NCBI GenBank assembly: GCA_052161625.1
Contig: CP197412.1
DNA from: JBKCUI01 sp052161625
GTDB taxonomy: Bacteria > Planctomycetota > Planctomycetia > Pirellulales > Pirellulaceae
DNA length: 64,000 nucleotides
Reading direction: 5' to 3' (one strand)
The stretch's first letter is position 1; every line of letters begins with the position of its first letter. The position numbers and the translations under genes were made by a program. A model generated the notes under the pieces. That model made no database searches and had not been told where the DNA came from. It saw only the letters and a program-made list of their open reading frames with translations. Below, piece after piece: positions 51,218-60,976 of this stretch.

Positions 51218-52237
51218 ATGTTACAGAGGCGTAAAGGCTTCACGCTCGTTGAATTGTTGGTCGTTATCGCGATCATCGGTATTTTGGTTGGATTGCTGTT
51301 GCCAGCAGTCCAAGCTGCACGGGAAGCGGCTCGCCGCATGAGTTGCAGCAACAACATGAAGCAGTTGTCGCTATCGATGCACAACTACGAGAGCTCCTTT
51401 AAGAAGGTCTCGCGCTTGGCGACTTGGGTCGACAAGGGGCTTGGAATGCAGCAGTCGAACTGGAATGGTTATTCGGCACACGTCGGGATTCTCCCGTTCA
51501 TCGAGCAGAACAATCTTTTCCAACAGTTCACTTTCACCCTCTATCACTACGACAACCCTGTTCCTGCACCAGCAGGTGTCAGCGTTACGCCGTTGATCTT
51601 GGGTCGAACCCCGATTCCAGCGTTCCTCTGCCCATCGGATCGTCCTTACCCATCGGCGGCGGAATTGGGTCAGAACAACTACGGCTGGAGCGAAGGCTCC
51701 AACGTGGGTTGGAACACGGCAGCCGGCAACCAAAACGGTTTCTATAAGCGAAATATGGATACCAAGTTTGGGGACATCACCGATGGTCTTTCGAACACCA
51801 TCATGATGGCAGAATTCGTGAAGGGTGATGCGACGACGGCTGTTCTCACCAACATGGGTGACTTTGCACGAAACATTCCGCTGCCGTTTGCAATGCGTCC
51901 AACGCAAGCTCAGTTGGATGCTTATGGTGCATTGACCGCAGCTGCCGGTGCGACTCACCGTGCGGATGCAGGGTTCCGATGGACCGCTCCAGGATTCTAC
52001 AACACGGCGATCAACACCGTCGCACCACCAAACTGGCGATTCCCTGCCGGTATGGCTTGCGATGGTTGCGGTCAAGGTGACTCATCCGGAGTTTTCCCAG
52101 CGCGAAGCCGCCACACCGGAGGCGTTATGCACGCTCTCGGCGACGGTTCGGTAACGTTCATCAGCAACAGTGTTGATCTCATCACCTACCAAGCGCTGGG
52201 AACAGCAATCGGTGGCGATGTGGCTGGCGAATACTAA
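51218..52237 (+). CDS. DUF1559 protein with prepilin-type N-terminal signal
   Basis: 339 residues. It starts with RRKGFTLVELLVVIAIIGIL, a type IV prepilin-like methylation and cleavage motif, followed by AAREAARRMSCSNNMKQLSL and a DUF1559 body. It ends with the family H-X9-DG-like region (HTGGVMHALGDGSVTFISNS). Members are numerous in planctomycetes; they are probably pseudopilin-like surface proteins. A strong terminator follows. The next small lipoprotein gene is a frequent partner. Confidence 0.93.
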   Translation: MLQRRKGFTLVELLVVIAIIGILVGLLLPAVQAAREAARRMSCSNNMKQLSLSMHNYESSFKKVSRLATWVDKGLGMQQSNWNGYSAHVGILPFIEQNNLFQQFTFTLYHYDNPVPAPAGVSVTPLILGRTPIPAFLCPSDRPYPSAAELGQNNYGWSEGSNVGWNTAAGNQNGFYKRNMDTKFGDITDGLSNTIMMAEFVKGDATTAVLTNMGDFARNIPLPFAMRPTQAQLDAYGALTAAAGATHRADAGFRWTAPGFYNTAINTVAPPNWRFPAGMACDGCGQGDSSGVFPARSRHTGGVMHALGDGSVTFISNSVDLITYQALGTAIGGDVAGEY

Positions 52238-52263
52238 GAGCCCTTGGTAGTTTATTAAATCAT

Positions 52264-52300
52264 CCCTCTGGGCTCCATTCATCGGGTCCAGAGGGTTTTT
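52264..52300 (+). terminator. Intrinsic terminator after the DUF1559 gene
   Basis: CCCTCTGG (52264-52271) pairs with CCAGAGGG (52288-52295), followed by TTTTT. It is 27 bases after the stop and before the lipoprotein gene, so it may attenuate readthrough. Confidence 0.85.
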
Positions 52301-52339
52301 ACTTTCGGAACTGCGTTTTAGAGATTTAGGAATTCAATC

Positions 52340-52663
52340 GTGTTGCGAAATTTGCTTCTAGGAACGTTGGTCCTTGGTGCGGTAGCGGGTTGCGGTGGTG
52401 GCGGAAACGTCGAGTATTCTCAAGTGATCGAGGGAGTTCCGACCGAAGGCATTGATCAATTGCGAGTCATGCTTGAAGAAACCGCTGCCAACGGCAAACC
52501 ATTAGGAAGTGGTGCCGTCGTTTACCAACGACAGCTGAACATGCTGAGTACAACCGACATGGAAAAGGCGAAGGCGCTGCAGCCTTACATGGATGAACTC
52601 ATGGGACTTACGGATCCTGCAAAGATCAAAGCGAAGGCCAAAGAGTTTCTTTCGAAGCTGTAA
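52340..52663 (+). CDS. Small lipoprotein downstream of the DUF1559 gene
   Basis: 107 residues with signal LLLGTLVLGAVAGCG (lipobox AGC) and a short helical body. The start is GTG 52340. Small lipoproteins commonly follow DUF1559 genes in planctomycetes. No enzymatic motif is visible. Confidence 0.75.
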   Translation: MLRNLLLGTLVLGAVAGCGGGGNVEYSQVIEGVPTEGIDQLRVMLEETAANGKPLGSGAVVYQRQLNMLSTTDMEKAKALQPYMDELMGLTDPAKIKAKAKEFLSKL

Positions 52664-52792
52664 TCGCATCCGTGATTAGAGCATCATGAGTCTGCTCTCT
52701 CCTCGAGGATGCTCCCTGCTTAAAAGCAGAGCCTCCATCAAAGCGCTGCCTCTCTAAGGGCAGTGCACCTGTAAAAAAAGAGTACCGATGCA

Positions 52793-52828
52793 AGGGTGGC
52801 ATTCGTTCCAAACGATGCCACCCTTTTT
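52793..52828 (+). terminator. Intrinsic terminator after the lipoprotein gene
   Basis: GGGTGGCAT (52794-52802) pairs with ATGCCACCC (52814-52822), followed by TTTTT. It ends the DUF1559-lipoprotein unit. Confidence 0.85.
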
Positions 52829-52887
52829 CGCATCGCTATCCCGTCTCCAACCGGTTCTCCCCGCGCGCATCCTCATTCAACAAGTCT

Positions 52888-54258
52888 ATGGGAAAGTCCC
52901 ACAAGCCTTCCAAATCCAAACGCGCGCCCAACGTGGCTCCAAACTCCAAGCGGACGCGGCTCTGGGTTTTGCTCGGGTTTCTGTTCGTCTTGGTCACCCT
53001 GTTTTTCGCTTGGGGAGGCATCCCCCGCATACTCCACTCGTCGGCTGTCGTCGCTTTACAGAAACACGATCTCGATCAAGCCGCTCGGTGGCTCGAGTCG
53101 CTCGATCGCATTCGACTGGCCAATGGAGAGACCGCGTTCCTTCAAGCGAGGCTTGCTCGGAAACGCGGGGATCTCGATACCATGGCAGCCCATCTAAAGG
53201 TCGCTTTCGATCGCAAGTTCGACTCGAAGCGACTGAATCGAGAGCAGCTCCTCGCCTTGGCGAGTCTCGGGCGGCTCGAAAGTTCGACCGAATCGACCTT
53301 GAAAAGTTGGATCAAGGAACAGGATGGCGATCTAAGCGAAGTACTTGATGCATACACTACTGGGCTCACGATTCTTTCGCGATTTCCCGAAGCCGTCGAG
53401 CTGATCGAAATCTGGGAAGAGGAATGCCCTTGGGAGCCCCTGGTGCATTACAAGATGGGCAGGATTCATGAGCACCTTTTTCAAAACGAACCTGCCGAAG
53501 AAGAGTATCGCAAGTCCGTCGCGAAAGACCCAAGCTTCATTCAAGGGTGGTTCAGCTTGGGGAGACTACTCCTACATGTCCGCAAACCAGCTGATGCGAT
53601 CGAGGCATTGAAGAAATGTGTTCAAGCTAAATCCAGGCTTGCGGCCAACACCACCATCGCTCAATGCGAGAAAGCGTTGGGGAACGTCGAACAAGCGAAG
53701 GAGATTCTTTTGAATGTCATGCAACATTCCGTGGAGGAAATTCGCGAGTCGTATCGTTCTGTCGACGATGTCCCAGAGCGATTCATCGCTGCGTCGGAGT
53801 TGGGCGGGATTGAAACCGAACTAGGTGAATACGAATCAGCAAAGAAGCATTTGGAGATGGCTCTCGATTATTTCCCGCTCGATTCCATCGGTCGCTATTC
53901 CTACGCGGTGGCATTGCGAGGTCTAGGAGAGCGAGACAAGGCCGAAGAGAACTTTGACATCGTGAAGAAATCACGAGCTGAGTTGGATCAAGTTACTCAG
54001 TTGCAGGAAAGAATCGGGATGAATCCCAAAGACACCGACGCTCGGATTCAAGTCGGGAAGATCATTCTTAAAAACGAGTCGGAGAAGACCGGCGTGTACT
54101 GGATCAAGAGCGTCTTTTCGTATGATGTACGCAACGAGGCCGCGCACGGTGCATTAGCGGACTATTACCAATCCAAGCTCGGTAGCGATCCGGCATACAA
54201 GCAACTCTATGAGTACCACCAAAAATTTGTTAAGAAGCCCGCATCGGTCCAAAACTAG
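52888..54258 (+). CDS. Membrane-anchored TPR protein
   Basis: 456 residues. A basic N-terminus is followed by one membrane segment (LWVLLGFLFVLVTLFFAWGG, about 25-44) and a series of tetratricopeptide-like helical pairs (ALQKHDLDQAARWLESLDR, VHYKMGRIHEHLFQNEPAEEE, SFIQGWFSLGRLLLHVRKPA and further to about 430). TPRs mediate protein contacts. The next gene starts 50 bases before this one ends in another frame, so the two are a pair. FG-GAP/ASPIC proteins beside TPR proteins are a common planctomycete combination. Confidence 0.83.
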   Translation: MGKSHKPSKSKRAPNVAPNSKRTRLWVLLGFLFVLVTLFFAWGGIPRILHSSAVVALQKHDLDQAARWLESLDRIRLANGETAFLQARLARKRGDLDTMAAHLKVAFDRKFDSKRLNREQLLALASLGRLESSTESTLKSWIKEQDGDLSEVLDAYTTGLTILSRFPEAVELIEIWEEECPWEPLVHYKMGRIHEHLFQNEPAEEEYRKSVAKDPSFIQGWFSLGRLLLHVRKPADAIEALKKCVQAKSRLAANTTIAQCEKALGNVEQAKEILLNVMQHSVEEIRESYRSVDDVPERFIAASELGGIETELGEYESAKKHLEMALDYFPLDSIGRYSYAVALRGLGERDKAEENFDIVKKSRAELDQVTQLQERIGMNPKDTDARIQVGKIILKNESEKTGVYWIKSVFSYDVRNEAAHGALADYYQSKLGSDPAYKQLYEYHQKFVKKPASVQN

Positions 54259-55990
54259 TCCTGCTGGTTTCGCGAAGTATCTCCTGTTTGTCCCCTTCGT
54301 CGTTCCCTTGGGATGCACGCCAAGCGAGAAAACGGATCTCTCATCCAGCTTGCCGAAGCGATCGGACGTGGCAAAGAGTCCCGACCAGGCGGGCCCAGTC
54401 CACTTCGAAGATACGACAACGGAGCTCGGTCTCCACCACGTTTATGATAACGGCGAGGACTCAAATCTCTATGTGTACTTAGAGTCGGTCGGGAGCGGAG
54501 TCGCCGCCGTCGATTTCGATTTGGATGGTTGGCCTGATCTGTTCTTTCCAGGGGGTGGCAAGCTACCCACCGTGGGTCAGATTGTGGGGTTGCCAGGAGC
54601 GGCATGGCGGAACCGATTCGGCGAAAAGATGGTCCAGATCACAGAGGAATCTTCGCTGGGTGTGAGCAAGCATTACACGATGGGTGCCCAAGCAGCCGAC
54701 TTCAATTCTGATGGGTTCCCCGATTTGCTCATCACAGGTTACGGAGGGGTCCTGCTCATGATGAACCAAGGGGATGGAACGTTTATCGATGTGACGGAGA
54801 ACTCCGGTGTAGATGCTTCGTTATGGTGCACGAGCGCAGCCTTCGCTGATTTTAACCGTGACGGAATTCTCGATTTGTTTGTCGCCCAGTACATCGATTG
54901 GTCATGGGAAAACAATCCGGAATGCAAGTCGACAGCAGGTGTTCGCGATATTTGCCCACCGGCTGCATTCAAGGGGCTGAACGATCGCATGTACTTTGGA
55001 AAGGGTGATGGCTCCTTTCAAGACGCCAGTGACCGGCTCGATGCAACAGCGAAAGGCAAAGGGCTTGGTGTGCTCGCAGGAGATTTCGATCAAGACTCTT
55101 GGGTGGATGTTTACGTGGCGAACGATACAACAAACAATCTTTATTATCAGAATCTCACGGAAGGGAAGTTTGAAGAGGTCGGTGTATCGAGTGGTTCGGC
55201 GCTCGACGAACGGGGACTTCCGACGGGGAGTATGGGCGTCGCGACGCTCGACTACGACAACGATTTAAAGCCCGACATTTGGGTTTGCAATTACGAACAC
55301 GAATCCTTCGCCCTATACAAGAACGAAGGGAATAGTGTTTATCGCGGCGTGAGTTCCTCGGCCGGTCTTACTGCACTTGGGACAATGTTCGTCGCCTTCG
55401 GAACGGCGACCGCTGACTTCGATTGCGACGGTGACGAAGACATTGCAGTCACCAACGGTCACGTTCTCCGGCATCCCCCCGGGAACTTGGTTGAACAGCT
55501 GCCTCTTTTTCTTTCGAACAACGGCAAAGGGAAGCTGATACGGCAGGAATTCAGTCCCGATTCCTACTTCAGCAAAAAATGGCGGGGGCGAGGTATGGTC
55601 GCTGCGGATATGGATCAAGACGGCGACCTCGACTTGATCGTCTCTCATGTGAATCAACCTTCAGCGGTGCTTGAGAATACAACGCAACACAGCTCTCGAT
55701 GGCTGCAGATCGAACTGAAGGGGACTCGCTCGAATCGAGATGCCATCGGCAGCCAAGTCGTGTTGGTAACCGACAAGGCGAAACGACTCCGATTGGTTTG
55801 TGGGGGCGGGAGCTATCAAAGTCAAGGGCCGTACAGTTTGCACTTTGGAATCCCGAGCGGAGAAGAGATTCAATACGCAGAAATTAGTTGGCCCGACGGA
55901 CAAAAACAACGCGTCGAAGGATTGCTTCCCAACCAGAAGCACGTACTGATCGAGCCGCAGATCGCTTCGATATCCGCTGACGCGAATTGA
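54209..55990 (+). CDS. FG-GAP/ASPIC-UnbV repeat lipoprotein
   Basis: 593 residues. The signal ends in a lipobox-like VPLGC (about residue 36). FG-GAP/VCBS calcium-binding repeats follow (AAVDFDLDGWPDLFF, AADFNSDGFPDLLI, AFADFNRDGILDLFV, AADMDQDGDLDLIV). The C-terminal ASPIC/UnbV-type domain reads RDAIGSQVVLVTDKAKRLRL, then VCGGGSYQSQGPYSLHFGI, then ISWPDGQKQ. It is probably an outer-surface or periplasmic beta-propeller binding protein. It overlaps the TPR gene by 50 bases in a different frame. Confidence 0.87.
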   Translation: MSTTKNLLRSPHRSKTSPAGFAKYLLFVPFVVPLGCTPSEKTDLSSSLPKRSDVAKSPDQAGPVHFEDTTTELGLHHVYDNGEDSNLYVYLESVGSGVAAVDFDLDGWPDLFFPGGGKLPTVGQIVGLPGAAWRNRFGEKMVQITEESSLGVSKHYTMGAQAADFNSDGFPDLLITGYGGVLLMMNQGDGTFIDVTENSGVDASLWCTSAAFADFNRDGILDLFVAQYIDWSWENNPECKSTAGVRDICPPAAFKGLNDRMYFGKGDGSFQDASDRLDATAKGKGLGVLAGDFDQDSWVDVYVANDTTNNLYYQNLTEGKFEEVGVSSGSALDERGLPTGSMGVATLDYDNDLKPDIWVCNYEHESFALYKNEGNSVYRGVSSSAGLTALGTMFVAFGTATADFDCDGDEDIAVTNGHVLRHPPGNLVEQLPLFLSNNGKGKLIRQEFSPDSYFSKKWRGRGMVAADMDQDGDLDLIVSHVNQPSAVLENTTQHSSRWLQIELKGTRSNRDAIGSQVVLVTDKAKRLRLVCGGGSYQSQGPYSLHFGIPSGEEIQYAEISWPDGQKQRVEGLLPNQKHVLIEPQIASISADAN

Positions 55991-56431
55991 AAGGCAGGCG
56001 TAGGGCCCAGGCGACGGCGTTCAACGCCGTTGACAAATGTCGAACCGTCGTCTCGCCAGCTTCCTTTGTAAAACCGTCGTCCTCGACGGTTTCGTAGTAG
56101 AACCGTCGTCCTCGACGGTTTGTGCGTGAGGAAGATACGCAGCGTGGCTTAAGGACATCCCTAGGTAGTTGTGCTTCCCGTTCTTCGAACGGGGTTCTTG
56201 GTTCTTGGTTCTTGGAGCGAGGAGTATCAACCGCAGTGCGCTAGTACGCCCTTGACAGAGAGAGCCGGTATCCCCCCGCCCGATCACCGTTCGCATAACG
56301 GTCAAGAACGATAGGTACCTACCTAGGACGTTCACTAGCTACGCCAACTTCTTTCTTCAGGCGAAAACAGTCGAGGACGACTGTTCGACGATAAAAACAG
56401 TCGAGGACGACTGTTCGACATTGGACGACTG
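55991..56431. repeat. Repeat-rich intergenic region between convergent genes
   Basis: It contains ACGGCGTT/AACGCCGT (56013-56029), two TCCT-loop hairpins with CGTCG/CGACG stems (about 56070-56122), GGTTCTT heptamers (56196-56216), a block matching 44845-44977 (56235-56367), and two AGGA-loop hairpins (about 56365-56388 and 56396-56419). No gene is supported. The convergent neighbours end on each side. Confidence 0.78.
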
Positions 56432-59400
56432 CTAGGCGCTGGCGGGGATTAAGGCTTTGCGGAGCCAGCTGAATCGCCGTCCGAACCATGACTTTGCGTC
56501 ATCGAGAAGCGAATACATGACAGGAGTCGCGACCAAACTCAAGACCAGCGACAGGGCTTGCCCGCCGATAATAACCTTGGCCATACTCGCCCTCGCGCTC
56601 GCCCCAGGGCCTTGCCCCAGCGCGATGGGAATCATCGCGGCCATCAACATGACAGTCGTCATGAGAATAGGCCGAAGCCGGGTGTAGTTGGCTTCCAAAA
56701 TCGCTTGCTCTCGCGGCATCCCCCTGTCTCGCAACTCGTTGGTCTTGTCGACTTGCAAAATCCCATTCTTCTTCACGATTCCAATCAACATAAACAACCC
56801 GAACATCGCATAGAGATCGAGAGGAGTCTGAAACAGGAGGAGGGACAGCAAACCAAAAGGAATGGTCACGGGGAGGCCCGACAAGATGCTGACGGGGTGA
56901 ACCCAACTTTCGAACTGAGCAGCTAAGATCAAGTACATGAACGTGACGCTGAGCCCGAGTGCGACCATGAAGTAATAAGCCGTCTCGCCCAGCATTTCAG
57001 CCTGTCCGCCGTATACGATTCCATATTCCGGTGGGAGATTCATCTCGGCAATGCACTGATTGGCGAACCGAACGGCCTCGTTGAGCGAGACACCGTCGGG
57101 ATGGGCCATGATGGTCACGGTCCGTTGTCGATTCAATCGATCGATCTGATTGGGGCCCTGCTTTTCGTTCAAACTAGCCAAACTGCCGAGTTCCACCAAC
57201 CCGACGGTTGGGGAGGGAATCGCCAGCGCCAGCAGATCCTTCGAGTCGCTTCGGAATTGGTGATCGGCGCGAAGCCAAACATCGTATTGCTCGATTCCGT
57301 CTTTGAAGCTCGATACGATTTGGCCACCGACGAGAACGTTGAGCGAATTGGCGATCGTTTGAACGGGAATCCCCAAATCCATGGCCCGTTCACGGTCGAT
57401 ATCGACCTGCAACTCCGGCTTGCGCATCGAGAGCGTGGAATCGATGTCCACCAATCCCGGGAGGTTGCTGAGTTTCTCCCGCAATTGCTCTGCATATTCG
57501 GCTAGTTTCTCTACCTCAGGGCCTTGCAAACTAATTTGGAAGATTCGGTTGTCCCCATTGGGCCCGCCGCCGAGGGCCGAAACGTCCGAAACGGCCGTTC
57601 TGAGATCCGGGTATTCCATGAGGATCTCGCGCACCCGATCCATCATCCCAAACTGGCTGTACTCGCGATCTTCTAACTCCACAAGTCTCAAATAAATCGA
57701 GCCTCGCGTCACATCCCCTTGCCCTTTTGCCGATCCGCTCTGACCGATCGAAACAAAGCGATGCACCACACCTGGCAATTTGGCAAGACGATCCTCGATC
57801 TCTCGAACGACGGCGTCGGTCCGCTCCAGCGTATAGCCTTCGGGAGTGATGAAGCTGACTTGTAGCTCGCTCTGATCGTCTCGTGGGATCATGTTGACCC
57901 CCAAATTCATCGCGATCGGAACAGTCGAGATAACCACCAGCACCGAAAGCAACATGGTCAACCAGCGATGCCGCATCGACCATCGCAGAACCCATCCGTA
58001 AAACGTCTCCACCAAACGGTAGACCCATCCTGATTTCGACTGCGCACCATGCCCGCTTTCCAGCTTCAAGAATCGGGAACAAAGCATCGGCGTCAGCGTA
58101 AAGGAGACGAACAGGCTCATCACGATCGCGAAGGCAACAGTCAAACCAAAGCTGCTAAAGAATCTTCCCACCATCCCTCCCATGAAGGCGACGGGAACGA
58201 AAATCACGACGAGGGAGAGACTGGTCGCAAGGACCGCGAGAGATATTTCCTTTGTCCCGATAATCGATGCACGCATGGCATCCAGTCCATTTTCCTCCAT
58301 GTGCCGGAAGATGTTTTCGTGGACCACGACCGCGTCGTCGATCACGATTCCGATCGCCATGATCAGACCGAGCATGGTGATGTTATTGAGAGTGAATCCC
58401 ATGAACTGCATGAACAGAAACGTCGGGACGATCGAAGTCGGGATCGCCAGCGTCGCGATGATGGTTGTTCGCCAGTCCCGAATGAACAATAGGATGGTCA
58501 CGGCTACCAAGCCGGCGGCCAGGAGCAAATGGAACTTGACCTCTTCCATCGATACGCGAATGAATCGAGATTGATCCTGCGTGATCTCAACGCGAATATC
58601 GCTCGGCAAAGTCTTCTTGATCCGTCCCAAACGTTCCTGGATCGCATCGGAGATGGCGACGGTGTTCGTCCCTGATTGTTTTTGAACAAACAGGCTCACA
58701 GCGTTCTGGCCATCCAGTCGACTGAGGCCTCGAGGTTCTTCGATCGAATCCTCGGCGTGGCCGATGTCTCGAATCCGAATGGGATAGCCATTGCGGTTCG
58801 CGACGATCAAGTCGTTGAATTTATCGGACTGCGAAACGCGCCCCAGCGTGCGCAACACCATCTCCTTCGCACCTTGGTCAACGATTCCACCTGGAACTTC
58901 GAGATTCTGGGCGACGAGGGATCGGCGAACTTCTTCGACCGATATCCCATAAGCACGCAATCGGTCCGTGTCGATGCGCACATTGATCGCGCGACTTCGA
59001 CCGCCGGTGAGGAACACATTTCCTACCCCAGGGACGGTTTGAAGCATCTCCTGAACCTGCCGCTTGGCGATCTCGGTGACTTCACGAATGTCGCGATTGC
59101 CTGAAACTCCGAGGGTGATAATCGGTGCTGCGTCGAGGTCGAACTTGTTGACCAAGGGTGTTTCCATACCTTCGGGCAATGATCGCGAAATCGACGAGAC
59201 TTTGTCGCGAGCCTCCTGCGCTCCGACGTCTCCGTTCTTCTCTAGGACAAAACGGACTACTACGGTCGTGCTACCCTCGCGGGTGGTCGATCGCAGTTCA
59301 TCAATACCAGCGATCGTATTGAGAGCCTCCTCCAAAGGTTTTGTAACCGAGCTCTCCATTTCCTCGGCACTTGCACCAGGAAGGGATGCCGAGATCGAGA

Positions 59401-59533
59401 TGACAGGAAAATCAACTTTGGGGAAAAGGTCAACACCTAGCTCCATGTACGACACGATGCCAAGCACGACAGGAATGAGGACCAGCACCCAAGTAAAAAC
59501 GGGACGCCGAATACATAAGTCGGAGATGCTCAT
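56432..59533 (-). CDS. RND-family efflux transporter (AcrB/hydrophobe type)
   Basis: 1033 residues. It starts MSISDLCIRRPVFTWVLVLI and has the two large periplasmic loops and twelve membrane segments of HAE1-type RND pumps. Segments such as GVDLFPKVDFPVISISASLP, GIVIDDAVVVHENIFRHMEE (proton-relay Asp pair in TM4) and PVTIPFGLLSLLLFQTPLDL are diagnostic. It exports lipophilic compounds together with the adjacent membrane fusion protein and an outer-membrane channel encoded elsewhere. Its ATG overlaps the fusion-protein stop by four bases. The MarR gene upstream is the likely regulator. Confidence 0.94.
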   Translation of the reverse strand: MSISDLCIRRPVFTWVLVLIPVVLGIVSYMELGVDLFPKVDFPVISISASLPGASAEEMESSVTKPLEEALNTIAGIDELRSTTREGSTTVVVRFVLEKNGDVGAQEARDKVSSISRSLPEGMETPLVNKFDLDAAPIITLGVSGNRDIREVTEIAKRQVQEMLQTVPGVGNVFLTGGRSRAINVRIDTDRLRAYGISVEEVRRSLVAQNLEVPGGIVDQGAKEMVLRTLGRVSQSDKFNDLIVANRNGYPIRIRDIGHAEDSIEEPRGLSRLDGQNAVSLFVQKQSGTNTVAISDAIQERLGRIKKTLPSDIRVEITQDQSRFIRVSMEEVKFHLLLAAGLVAVTILLFIRDWRTTIIATLAIPTSIVPTFLFMQFMGFTLNNITMLGLIMAIGIVIDDAVVVHENIFRHMEENGLDAMRASIIGTKEISLAVLATSLSLVVIFVPVAFMGGMVGRFFSSFGLTVAFAIVMSLFVSFTLTPMLCSRFLKLESGHGAQSKSGWVYRLVETFYGWVLRWSMRHRWLTMLLSVLVVISTVPIAMNLGVNMIPRDDQSELQVSFITPEGYTLERTDAVVREIEDRLAKLPGVVHRFVSIGQSGSAKGQGDVTRGSIYLRLVELEDREYSQFGMMDRVREILMEYPDLRTAVSDVSALGGGPNGDNRIFQISLQGPEVEKLAEYAEQLREKLSNLPGLVDIDSTLSMRKPELQVDIDRERAMDLGIPVQTIANSLNVLVGGQIVSSFKDGIEQYDVWLRADHQFRSDSKDLLALAIPSPTVGLVELGSLASLNEKQGPNQIDRLNRQRTVTIMAHPDGVSLNEAVRFANQCIAEMNLPPEYGIVYGGQAEMLGETAYYFMVALGLSVTFMYLILAAQFESWVHPVSILSGLPVTIPFGLLSLLLFQTPLDLYAMFGLFMLIGIVKKNGILQVDKTNELRDRGMPREQAILEANYTRLRPILMTTVMLMAAMIPIALGQGPGASARASMAKVIIGGQALSLVLSLVATPVMYSLLDDAKSWFGRRFSWLRKALIPASA

Positions 59534-60888
59534 TCGCGATTCTCCTCAGACGAGCTCTTCGGTGCATGCGCCTGTTTCGATTGGCTGAGGCTGTTTCGCT
59601 CGACGACAGTTATCCCGTCCGAGAGGAGCCGTTGACCGCTGGTGGCGACCCTCGCGTTGGCAGGTAGATCGGGGCTTGCGATTTCGATCCAATCGGAAGT
59701 TTGTTCTCCAAGGGTCACGCGAACTTCTTTGGCAATATTTCCCTCGATCACGAAGATCTTTTGAATGCCAGCGAGCGAGTAAAGGCTCGATGGAGGGACG
59801 GTTTTTGCGATTTCCTTTTCCCCTACCAAGATTTGCGCTTTGGCGAACCCGCCGGGTTTGCAGAGTCCGGAATCGTTTGGGACAGTCACTTCGACTTGAA
59901 AGGTCCGGGTATTCCGCTCGATGGAAGGGCTGAGGTTGGTGACGACCCCATGTTCGGGATTGGTGGTGGAAGCGATTTGCACGACAACCGATTGCCCGAT
60001 CGCAATCTTCGCGGCGTTGGATTCAGGGACTGACAATCGCAACTTAAGCGATTTTCCTAGGACGAGGCGGAAGACCTCTGTCCCGGGTCGCAGCAAGGTC
60101 CCTTCCGTGACCATCCGTTCGGAGATGGTGTAGAAGAGTTCGTCGGGATTGTCCTGCAACGTGGGGATCGGAACGCGGATCTCGCAATCTGAAAGTCGTT
60201 GTTGGGCGATTTCAAGATCCGCGGCGCGAAGACGAGCCGTTGCGGCAGCGGCATTGGCGAGCAAAACTTGATTCTTCCATTCCGATTCCATCACCTTCGC
60301 GTCCGACTTCGCTTGTTCTAGGTCTTCCACGCTGATGGCGTTGCTTGCTTGCAACGGCAGCATTCGGATCAGCCTGGATTGGGCCAGCTCGAAGCGGAGC
60401 TTGGCAGAAACAACACTTGGGAGGGAACTGACGTCGACATCTGGAGATGGAACGGACTTGAATCCCCATTTGGCTAACTCCGTTTGCAAACTCCTTTCGG
60501 CTTGCTCCAATGCCAAACGAAAATCGGTCGAGTCAATCTCGAGGAGGACATCGCCTGGTTTCACCACCGCACCCAGATCGAAATGGATCTTGGTAACCCT
60601 CCCTTCCAGTTTTGAACTGAGAGCGAGCTCTTCGAATCCGAAGAGGGTCCCCACGGCTTGTACCGATCGCTGAACGTCTTGCAGCACGACAGGTGCGCTC
60701 GTAACGACAACGGCGTCGCTAGGAATGTCCGCAGAGTCTTTCGGACCCAGTTGGAGCGAGTGGGATCCACCACCGTGCCCCTGCAACAAAAAGCGTCCTG
60801 CAATAAAACTGGCAGCGAGGGTTCCGATCCAAATCCAAGTGGAATAGGAACGCCGCGGCGCGATGGGAACAGCAGTGGACTGCGTCAT
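59530..60888 (-). CDS. RND efflux membrane fusion (adaptor) protein
   Basis: 452 residues from ATG 60888. An N-terminal membrane anchor (STWIWIGTLAASFIAGRFLL) is followed by a biotinyl-lipoyl half (GRVTKIHFDLGAVVKPGDVL), an alpha-helical hairpin, the second lipoyl half and beta-barrel (VVQIASTTNPEHGVVTNLSP), and a membrane-proximal domain. It bridges the RND pump and an outer-membrane channel. It is coupled to the RND gene by a four-base overlap. TTG 60915 is a weaker alternative start. Confidence 0.92.
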   Translation of the reverse strand: MTQSTAVPIAPRRSYSTWIWIGTLAASFIAGRFLLQGHGGGSHSLQLGPKDSADIPSDAVVVTSAPVVLQDVQRSVQAVGTLFGFEELALSSKLEGRVTKIHFDLGAVVKPGDVLLEIDSTDFRLALEQAERSLQTELAKWGFKSVPSPDVDVSSLPSVVSAKLRFELAQSRLIRMLPLQASNAISVEDLEQAKSDAKVMESEWKNQVLLANAAAATARLRAADLEIAQQRLSDCEIRVPIPTLQDNPDELFYTISERMVTEGTLLRPGTEVFRLVLGKSLKLRLSVPESNAAKIAIGQSVVVQIASTTNPEHGVVTNLSPSIERNTRTFQVEVTVPNDSGLCKPGGFAKAQILVGEKEIAKTVPPSSLYSLAGIQKIFVIEGNIAKEVRVTLGEQTSDWIEIASPDLPANARVATSGQRLLSDGITVVERNSLSQSKQAHAPKSSSEENRE

Positions 60889-60976
60889 GTTGGATCGAAT
60901 ACCAGTGTGGGCCAACCCGTAGGGGCGATCAGGGATAAGCCAAAGGGAAAAGGAAGGTTTGTCTCGATCGGCAGCG

